From NCBI GenBank assembly GCA_036346405.1, contig CM070551.1:56128488-56192487 (forward strand): a stretch of DNA of 64,000 bases, given 5' to 3'. Origin of the DNA: Phyllostachys edulis (lineage: Eukaryota; Streptophyta; Magnoliopsida; Poales; Poaceae). This document shows, in pieces, positions 56,921 through 64,000 of the stretch. Positions within the stretch are counted from its first letter, which is position 1; every line of letters begins with the position of its first letter. Under the pieces are notes generated by a model, which saw only the letters and a list, made by a program, of their open reading frames with translations, was not told where the DNA came from and did not search any database. The position numbers and the translations under genes were made by a program.

Positions 56921-57320
56921 AGTGTAACCAAGTATTTGTAAACTGTATGCATCTGTAAATTGTGTCTTTCTCTTCTCTTTCTCTTTCATGCAATTCAATG
57001 CAATGCGTCTGTGACTGTAGCAAATAATGGTATAGCGGAGTATTCACCCATCGATGAACCACTCCTACCATGTCCTCTTTCATATGGGTCCAACCTCCAC
57101 TCCTGTGGAGTGCCCACCAAGATAGGTCTTGTGTATGTATGCAATGCAAGTATGCAACATTTTCAAACATTTAGCATCAATTTCAATTAAATATCTTGCA
57201 TTATCATATAAGCATTAAATAAACTTGACATGTTGTCGACACGCTAACGTCGATTTATCAGAAAATTAAAGTGTGTGTGTTTTTTTTTAATTCTGATGGG
57301 TGCTTTTGTCAAAATTATAG

Positions 57321-57531
57321 GAGCAAGCAGAAGCAGACCACAGCAGCTTGTGAGAATATGCAGAGAAGGTCCAAAGGGCTAATCAGGGAGAACCGGAAAC
57401 TGAAGAGGGAGTTAAAAGAACTGATGAGTATTCCTCAGCATGACAATTCTCACCGTGGTTCAAATTTAGTGGCCATGTGCTCATCTTGCAACAAGATCTT
57501 CAGAGACCACCACAATCACAAGAAACTGTAA
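57321..57531 (+). pseudogene. HD-Zip class II transcription factor, last exon fragment
   Basis: After a T-rich tract and an ag acceptor (57319-57320) the frame reads RSKQKQTTAACENMQRRSKG, LIRENRKLKRELKELMSIPQ, VAMCSSCNKIFRDHHNHKKL and a stop at 57531. This is the end of the homeodomain (the NRR-SKQKQT junction is a normal intron site), the leucine zipper and a CxxC motif like the CPSCE of class II HD-Zip proteins. The homeodomain itself and the N-terminus are absent upstream, where an LTR relic lies. The frame is intact, so capture may be recent, but it cannot bind DNA as it stands. Confidence 0.88.
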
Positions 57532-58773
57532 ACATATGGATCTAGACTTGTTTTTTACATGTTAAAAAACTTCACAAAAGATCTTCATGGAAAGAGAATT
57601 TTAAGAAAGAACTTCTGAGCAATGTGAATAATGGGAAACACGTCCCTCTAGAATACTAGTACTCTTCACAGATTATTATTTTCTCACTGAAAAATGAAAT
57701 GATCACTGAGTACTGTCACACTGTCTTCGGTTTGAGGGGATAACAGTGTATGACAAATGCATTCTGAAACACTATCATGCCAATATCTTCGTACGTTCTG
57801 ACAGTACAGATGCTGCTATGTATATATACGTCCACATGAAGTCCAGACAACAATATTGCACTCTCTGCAGTAAGGAGGAAAAGAGAGAGACTAGTGGTGC
57901 GTTTGATTGGTGGGATATGGTTGAATAGAATAGGATGGTACAAACAGTCTATTTGGTTAGTTATATGGGATAGTACATGAATATGTTTGGTTGGTTGTAT
58001 GACATGATCTAGGATGGTACGAGATAATGTTCGGTTGAGGGGATGAGGTTGGTTTAGTAATCTCTTCCCTACACGGGTGAGATTACCTTTACAATATATT
58101 TTTTTAATTTCTTTCTTTTTCCTTTTCCCTTATCTTCCTTTTCTTCCAACCTTTTCTTTTCTTCCTTTCTTCCTCGTAGCTTCGCCTCCTGAGTTCCTCT
58201 CCTTTTCCTCTTTTTTCCACCTACAGATGCGGTCGCCTTGTCTTCGCTACCTCCCAATGCCGCCTCTCCGTCTCCCTAGCGCCGCCTCCCCGCCTCCCTT
58301 CGCCGCTTCCCTAGTGCCACAGCGCTTCCCTTCGCCACCTCTCAGCGCTGCCTTGCCCACGAGCGGTGACTGTATGCCCACACGAGCGAGTGCCGTTCGC
58401 GACGAGGTGGTTCACCCGATTTTTCCGAACAAGATGATACAACATCTAGAGAGAATATTCTTTAAAGTTGGATCATGTGATCTGGAATGACTTGTTATGT
58501 GGCACCAAGGACTACAAACTGACGCTTAATCATAGCCTGCAGAAGTTGCGCATAGGAGGGCTATTATGCTCTGCCTAACAGATCTAGATCTCTCTGGGGT
58601 TCCACTTACCTTTAAAAAATAACCTTTTTAAGGAAGGAAATGCATGGAAATACAAAAAATTCACCGAACGAATCCTAGGACCACAAGAATTTGACTACAC
58701 ACTTCTTATGGTGATAATAATTTGTGACTAGAGACTAGATCCATGGAATAAAACATTTTCGAAAGAAAAATCT
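57532..58773. other. Non-coding interior of the TIR element
   Basis: 57532-57720 looks like the 3' untranslated part of the HD-Zip exon. From about 57890 (gtgcgtttgattggtggga) to 58070 the sequence is rich in ggttggt/ggatggta words and may be another small insertion. At 58085-58240 there is a long C/T tract, and at 58240-58400 a GC-rich piece with proline-rich frames. I see no convincing gene. Confidence 0.5.
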
Positions 58774-59004
58774 ACGTTAGCGTGTCGACAACATGTCTTG
58801 TTTTACATGTACCGAGCATTAATATCTCTAGCCATTTGGAAATTGGAATCATATTGAAAAGTCATATATAATCTTACAATGACATCCTTGCAATGGAGTT
58901 GAACTGATTGATCAACGCCCTCTTTCATGGGCTAGTAGGATAGCAGTTCCGACAGTGAACCTGAACCTACGATACGGAGATCGATTTTGTGTGTTCGTTA
59001 ATTT

Positions 59005-59185
59005 TTATTTTAATGTTCAGAATTTTTCCTATCAGTTCACATTAAAAAAGAAAAAGCAACACTCGAACCGTAACGAACTGAGAGACTAAAACTCCCCTGT
59101 GCCACTACACAGTCCTCCATCAACTGTGCCTCTGCACAGTCCGGTAAGACCCTAGGGTTCAAACCCTAGACCAGCTGCTTGCCTC
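59005..59185 (-). mobile_element. Possible SINE-like insertion in copy 2
   Basis: Copy 1 reads gttaatttagcactactt; copy 2 has about 181 bp between gttaattt and agcactac. On the minus strand the insert starts gaggcaagcagctggtctag, has gggtttgaaccctag (similar to a Pol III B box, GGTTCGAANCC) and ends in an A/T-rich tail. No clear target duplication or A box was found, so this is tentative. Confidence 0.35.
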
Positions 59186-59835
59186 AGCACTACGTAACTC
59201 TCTGTTTGACTGACTTGGAGTCTTAGGTCCAGCATAGTTATCACATCTTGCGGGTCCTGGACGCTTAACAAGTATCTTTTTCACATGTTCAATCAGGTCT
59301 CCCTTTTATTAAGATTTTTTCTCACGTGTAATCACGTGCAGATTGCATTATTCTTCGAGTAAATAATCCTTCTTTACAAAGCCGACCCGTTGGCCGTGGC
59401 TAAGTCCAATTCGTGTGGTACCAGTGTTGTGTGGCAAAAAGTCACAGTTGAAGTCTTACAAAGTAAAAACATTAGGTAGGTTTAATGGTGGATTTTCCAG
59501 GATTTAATCCCATGACCTCTTGGTTGTTAAGTCTTAAGGATAACTTTGCTAACTAACTTCACCCTCTGCATTAAGGAATCAGAAAATGATCGATGGAGCC
59601 TCTTTATTCCCCAGAATTCCATAATATGTTATATTTTTTTCATTTGAAGTTTGTTGAGTAACACTCCAAACAGATGAACACCTATTTTCCATTGCAGCTA
59701 TGTTTGGCTGTTCGGTGTGCCATTCTCATTTAGGTTTGAGGACAGATCATAACTACTTTGGTGGGAAGAGCTGCACTGAAATACTCATCATTCTCTGAGG
59801 TATAGTAGCTTCTACCACTACTACAGAAAAAGCTT

Positions 59836-60108
59836 TCACAGACGGTTCAAAACGCCATCACGCAGCGGTTTCGTGAGCCGCCCGAGTTTATGGGTCGATG
59901 ATGACATGAGGTCATCACGCACGGTTTTGAACCGTCTGTGATGTATACTTTACTGACGGTTTGTGGTTCAAACCGTCATGAGATATAATATCACGAGACG
60001 GTTTCATCCACAAACCGCTCGTGATAGCACATATCACGACGGTTCCAGCCACAAACCGCTCTGTGATAAGCACATATCACGACGGTTTGTGGCCGGAACC
60101 GCTCAGTG
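59836..60108. repeat. 5' subterminal repeats of CACTA (TAC)
   Basis: About ten alternating words of the type tcaca(g)acggtt, aaccgtctgtgat, cacgacggttt and aaccgctcgtgata occur within 270 bp in both orientations. They likely form transposase-binding sites. The same core, diverged, is at 1690-1800. Confidence 0.85.
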
Positions 60109-60113
60109 ATGAC

Positions 60114-60832
60114 TTTCTCTATAAAGGCCCAGCGGTTGCTTGTACCATTAAATCCGGCATCATATATATATTACATATATATTGTTCGTAGTCTCTCAGC
60201 CACTTTGGGGGGATCATCCACGCAGCATGAGAAGGATGAGACAGTAGCCACGGGCAACCTCATTGAGCCCATGCAAATTCAAAAAGTATGGATGCAAGGA
60301 GAGCGTTCGGACATCCAATTACCTGGATTGGACGTCGCTATGTTCAGAAAGTGTCGTTGATGCGCAGGTACTCCGACTGGGAAGTGGCATCATATATTAG
60401 CAACTATCCATTCTTGAGTATGTAATCGTCTTTAAACCCAACAAGAACACTAAGCAACCATTCTCATATTTCAAAAGAATTCTCAACTTGTTGCTTGGTG
60501 TTCTTGTTGGCTTTAAAGACAATTACATGCTCAAGAATTGTTGGTTGCTAATACATGATGCCACTTCAAACCGGAGAAGTTAAGATCAACGCCACTTTCG
60601 AACATAGCGACGCCCAATCCGTAATTGGATGTCCGACCGCCTCTTTGTATCCATACTTTTTAAACTTACAAGGGCTCAATGAGATTGCCCGTGGATACTG
60701 CCTCATTCTTCTTATGTCATGTGGACTAATTCCTAAAGTGGTCGAGGATCACTTAATAATATATATATAATATATATATGATGCCGTTTTAATGGCACAA
60801 GCAGCCACCGCTGGAGACTTTATAGAGAAGAG
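60114..60832. repeat. Large inverted repeat, arms about 345 bp, loop about 30 nt
   Basis: The left arm (60114-60458, starting tttctctataaaggcccagc) is imperfectly complementary to the right arm (60489-60832, ending at the complement of ttctctataaagtctccagc) along its whole length. Shared landmarks are ggcatcatatatatatta, ggcaaNctcattgagccc, cggacatccaattac, gtcgctatgttc and ccaacaagaacac. RNA read through it on either strand would fold into one long hairpin. No protein is recognisable in either arm. Confidence 0.9.
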
Positions 60833-60897
60833 ATTATGAATGGAATGGTAGGACGACTGCACGCAAGAGGTAGGAGAACTTGACCGCATGAACAAGG

Positions 60898-61483
60898 GGA
60901 CTATTAATATGAACTAATTATCAATTCAATTTCAGCATAAGACTATTGACACCATTACATCACAGAGCATGGGGACTATTAATATGAACTAATTATCAAT
61001 TCAATTTCAGCATAAGACTATTGACATCATTACATCACACAAAGAAGAGGACTATTAATATGAACTAATTATCAATTCAATTTCAGCATAAGACTATTGA
61101 CACCATCACATCACGAGCAAGGGACTATTAATATGAACTAATTATCAATTCAATTTCAGCATAAGACTATTGACATCATTACATCACAGAGCAAGGGACT
61201 ATTAATATGAACTAATTATCAATTCAATTTTAGCATAGGACTATTGACATCATTACATCACACAAAGAAGGGACTATTAATATGAACTAATTATCAATTC
61301 AATTTCAGCATAAGACTATTGACATCATTACATCACACAAGAAGAGGACTATTAATATGAACTAATTATCAATTCAATTTCAGCATAAGACTATTTACAT
61401 CATTACATCACAGAGCAAGAGGACTATTAATATGAACTAATTATCAATTCAATTTCAGCATAAGACTATTAACATCATTGAGC
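60898..61483. repeat. Tandem array of eight 75-bp units
   Basis: Units start with (g)ggactattaatatgaac; the ctatt word lies at 60901, 60976, 61052, 61125, 61199, 61274, 61349 and 61424 (spacing 73-76 bp). Each unit contains attatcaattcaattt and gactattgacatcatta. Units differ mainly in the short spacer (agagcaag, acaaagaag, acaagaag). No coding potential. Confidence 0.92.
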
Positions 61484-61952
61484 AGTTCATCAGCAAGAGA
61501 ACAAGACCAAGGGTGTCCAAACCCACCACACAAGTAGTAGCCCTCAAGATCCATCGCAGAGCACTAGCTAGCCATTTTCATCACAGAGCAAGGGGTAGAG
61601 ACAGAGATGGACCTTAGTACAACAAGAACCACGGTGGCGACCCCACCACCAACACAACCCTCATCCATTTCTTTACCTTGCATAAATCACACAAACATCA
61701 GGACACAACTTAAGGTTCATGCATAAAAATCAAACTCAACAAAAGACATTAAGCTAACAGATCTAGAGGAGAATAGAGGGAGGATGGGGAAAGCAAAGCC
61801 CGGCCAGGGCCCTAGCAGGGCGCAACGGGGTCGGGCGGCGTCGGCGACAGGTCGAGTGGCGCGCCGAGGTGGGGGAACGGAGTTAGGGCGGGCGCAAACC
61901 CCAGCAGAGCTGGGAGTGACGAGAGTTTGACGTCATCAGAGTGGGTATTGGT

Positions 61953-62007
61953 CGGTGACGCTGCAAAAGACACTCTTATCGTACGAGTGTCTTTTGCAGT
62001 GTCACCG
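61953..62007. repeat. Short near-perfect hairpin
   Basis: Arms 61953-61975 and 61985-62007 pair at 22 of 23 positions (ctgcaaaagacactc against gagtgtcttttgcag) around a 9-nt loop. It sits in otherwise unremarkable GC-rich DNA of the CACTA element. It is shorter than a typical plant microRNA foldback. Confidence 0.85.
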
Positions 62008-62154
62008 TATGCCACAACCGTCGGCGACGGGAAGAATGGCGGCGTCAGCAGCGACGGGGAGGGGAACGGACGAGAGTAAGGCCGCTGGGGAGTGACGAGT
62101 TAGAGCGCAAACCCTAGCGGCAAGCTGGGCTAGCTCCTACTTATAAAGAGACTT

Positions 62155-62405
62155 ATCAGAGACGGTTCTATTATGGAACCGTCAGTGATAATTATCACAG
62201 ACGGTTCCATAATAGAACCGTCCGTGATATGGGAATATCACAGACGGTTCCATAATAGAGCCGTCTGTGATATGGGACATATCACGGACGGTTCCATAAT
62301 AGAGCCGTCTGTGATATGGGACATATCACAGACGGTTCCATTATGGAACCGTCTGCGATATGTTCTATATCACGCATTTGTTCCATAATGGAACCGCTCG
62401 TGAAA
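62155..62405. repeat. Internal cluster of self-complementary repeats in CACTA (TAC)
   Basis: Five to six units of about 45 bp repeat here. Each has tatcacagacggttccat and, in inverse, atagaaccgtcNgtgatat. Each unit is itself an inverted repeat. Their core equals that of the subterminal repeats, but they lie more than 1.1 kb from the right end. Confidence 0.88.
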
Positions 62406-63214
62406 TGGTTTTTTCAAGTATATATATACACTTACATGACATGAAGAAATTATATGTTTATATTAAAAAGCGTAAACCTATAATTAAACAAGGTTTTTCT
62501 AGTGGCGAAGGTAGGCTGCTATCTCCATCTGCAATACTTCATAGGCGACGGTGTGTCAGATCGGACGGTTCTCGATCATCGAACGAAGCTCGAAATGCGC
62601 CCACCCGCTGACGCCATTGCTCGAAAGTGTCTCCAAGACCTCGATCGTTGAACTAAGAAGAATTGAGCCCATAGGCTCTCTTCCTTGCTTGAGGGGTCTC
62701 GGCCCGTCGACTCGATCCGCCGCCCGATTTCACAGCCCAAGTGACGGCAAGCCTCGAGACGCAACGCCGTTTTGGAGGACTACGACGATGACGCCAGAAC
62801 TCGCCGAAGTGCGAGATCACCGGAAGACACGGCGGAGGAGGATGTCAAGACGGCGGAAGGTGGTTGCCACCGCTCCGCAAATTCTCCGCCGGCAGAGGAG
62901 TGAAGACACCGCTGATCAAACAAAGTGTTCTTCCGCAAAGACGGCTCAACGTACACCGAGAGAGATGCTCAGACAAAGGCGCCAGAAGGCCATCGCTGCG
63001 GCGACAAGGAAGAGGCACCATTTCGCTTATTTTATAAGTATGTGGGGATGATCATCTTGATGGCGGATGATCCTTTTTATAAAACAAGGAATAAATTCGA
63101 GCGTGAGATTTAAGAGACGATCGGGAGCCGAAGCGGATCGATGCGATGAAGAGACGATCGGGAGCCAAGCGGATTGGCGATTTAACGACGATCGGCGATG
63201 AAGAAACTCACGCC

Positions 63215-63540
63215 GAGCGATATTATCACGACGGTTATTGTTAAGAACCGCTCGTGATACTAATTAATATCACTGACGGTTCGTTCGTAACCGCTCGTGA
63301 TACGCCATGACGGTTGTGTTTTAAAACCGCTCGGATATCGATTAATATCACGACGGTTCGAACAAGAACCGCTCGTGATACTTCACTGACGGTCTTCAAC
63401 ATGAACCGCTCGTGATATTGCCTCTTCGAGACGGTTTTTAGCGCAACCCAAGAGTACGACGCCTCTAAACCAAAACCGTCTGTGATTGAATGTAATACCG
63501 ACGGCTTCGGTCAACCGTCTGTGATGAGGCGTCCAGTATT
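63215..63540. repeat. 3' subterminal repeats of CACTA (TAC)
   Basis: About ten words of the type tcacgacggtt / aaccgctcgtgata and accgtctgtgat alternate up to 63530, close to the terminal gcctttttgtagtagtg. The part between 62410 and 63210 is a mixed-composition region with short open frames in several phases and no recognisable domain. Confidence 0.85.
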
Positions 63541-64000
63541 AGCCTTTTTGTAGTAGTGTACATCAGATAAGAGTTTCTCTTCTATCGTATTTCACAATTC
63601 GCACAATTGGAAATCTATAGATGATTATCTCTTAAAAAAAGAGTGGTCTGTCCACTTTGTTATATTCAAATCAAAAGACATTTTTAAACATCTTCCTTCA
63701 TAATAATTCCATTGGCAGAAGCACTCGTGCACAGTTCTCTTCCAACCCTATCTTGCTTCTGTGATGCTCCTTACAAGACACAAGAAAAATAGCAATGATA
63801 TACACACGCGACGATTTTTGTTGTTGTACGTGTACGATGCATGTGGGGCCCAGACGGGTGCTCGGGGGTGGCTAGGGAGGCGTCACGTGCGGGACCACGG
63901 TCAAGCGGAGGCGCGGGTGGGCGGTCAGGGCCGGTTGGAGTCGGTGGACTCTCGGAGGCGCGGGTGGCATGGGCGGAGGCGCGGGAGGTGTGGGCGGTGC

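Larger units (their letters stand above)
43244..57227 (-). mobile_element. LTR relic split by the full-length Tat element
   Basis: The start tataacaccctggcaaaaaa resembles the beginnings of the TRIM LTR and of the inverted 18885 solo LTR. The part at 43785-43855 (gtcccatgcatg ... actcagcaaatac) matches, in inverted orientation, the region around 32120-32200 of that solo LTR. After the Tat element, 56921-57227 continues with ctttctcttctctttctctt and gtggagtgcccaccaag, matching inverted features of 31860-32010. It is best read as a solo LTR or LTR fragment of the same superfamily, truncated on the right by the element at 57228. Confidence 0.55.
57228..58796. mobile_element. Unassigned 1.57-kb TIR element carrying an HD-Zip exon
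   Basis: The first 23 bases (57228-57250, starting acatgttgtcgac) are the perfect reverse complement of the last 23 (58774-58796). Similarity continues inward for about six bases (attt). CTTG stands immediately outside both ends (57224-57227, 58797-58800), consistent with a 4-bp target duplication. No transposase is seen. Length of TIR and TSD do not match standard plant CACTA (3 bp), hAT (8), Mutator (9), Harbinger (TWA) or Mariner (TA) elements. Confidence 0.7.
59816..63558. mobile_element. Non-autonomous CACTA transposon, TSD TAC
   Basis: The left end is cactactacagaaaaagct (59816). The right end on the other strand is cactactacaaaaaggct (63558 inward). TAC flanks both (59813-59815, 63559-63561). 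Copy 1 of the surrounding duplication has the uninterrupted site at about 8222-8240. Subterminal repeats (tcacgacggtt / aaccgctcgtgat) fill both ends. Inside are a long inverted repeat, a 75-bp tandem array and GC-rich DNA (61560-62130), but no TNPA/TNPD-like gene, so movement would need an outside transposase. Confidence 0.93.
58797..64000. repeat. Direct duplication, copy 2 (interrupted by CACTA)
   Basis: It matches 7115-8760 in the same orientation, from tgttttacatgtaccgagca to the GC-rich tail, and continues to the window edge. Differences from copy 1: a single copy of the 290-bp block, a 181-bp insert (59005-59185), an extra stretch near 59733-59750 (ttaggtttgaggacag), and the CACTA at 59816-63558. 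The two copies lie about 51.7 kb apart. Confidence 0.85.

Noticed and set aside
7115..64000. The two duplicated segments as LTRs of one giant element
   Set aside because: No primer site or polypurine tract beside either copy and no terminal TG/CA pair that fits; the right copy is also cut by the window edge, so this cannot be supported.

Overview
This window is nuclear DNA from a grass (Poaceae). Plant LTR retrotransposon lineages (a Tat-type Ty3/Gypsy, a SIRE-type Copia, a gag-only Gypsy and a TRIM) are nested in CACTA and hAT DNA transposons. The only host-gene pieces are plant ones: monodehydroascorbate reductase, an NPF/PTR transporter and an HD-Zip II factor. I found no intact host gene, no tRNA or rRNA gene and no prokaryotic-style operon. 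Almost every coding stretch is broken by stops or frameshifts, so this is a heterochromatin-like transposon nest. I cannot name the species.

Layout. 1-1640: GC-rich low-complexity DNA. 1641-2491: the end of a CACTA element with a DUF4216-type transposon gene. 2492-6631: a Tat Gypsy element cut off at the start of reverse transcriptase. 7115-8760: copy 1 of a direct duplication. 9132-42177: a CACTA element (TSD TTA) of about 5.5 kb swollen to 33 kb by nested insertions: a solo LTR (9572-12258), a TRIM (17000-33050, TSD GCTAG) and a gag-only Gypsy (33326-42076, TSD GTTTT). The TRIM holds a hAT element (17219-18846) and a 2.3-kb solo LTR (18885-32588, TSD ATTAC), and that LTR holds an 11.4-kb SIRE Copia element (20360-31751, TSD TTATG).

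42181-43243: AT-rich DNA with a foldback. 43244-57227: an LTR relic split by a full-length Tat element (43909-56920, LTRs of 795 and 794 bp, an antisense gene downstream of pol). 57228-58796: an unassigned element with 23-bp perfect terminal inverted repeats and CTTG on both sides, carrying an HD-Zip II exon. 58797-64000: copy 2 of the duplication, split by a 3.7-kb CACTA (59816-63558, TSD TAC); copy 1 shows the empty site.

Most notable: (1) the TTA-flanked CACTA carries intron-containing MDHAR exons joined directly to a phage-type RNA polymerase fragment like those of plant mitochondrial linear plasmids; (2) the Tat element has at least six arrays of a 29-bp dyad-symmetric repeat whose arms co-vary; (3) the second CACTA holds a near-palindrome of about 345-bp arms that could give a long hairpin RNA; (4) a hAT element carries NPF transporter exons; (5) the 23-bp-TIR element fits no superfamily I can assign. 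All coordinates come from reading by eye; identities and family names were not checked by search.
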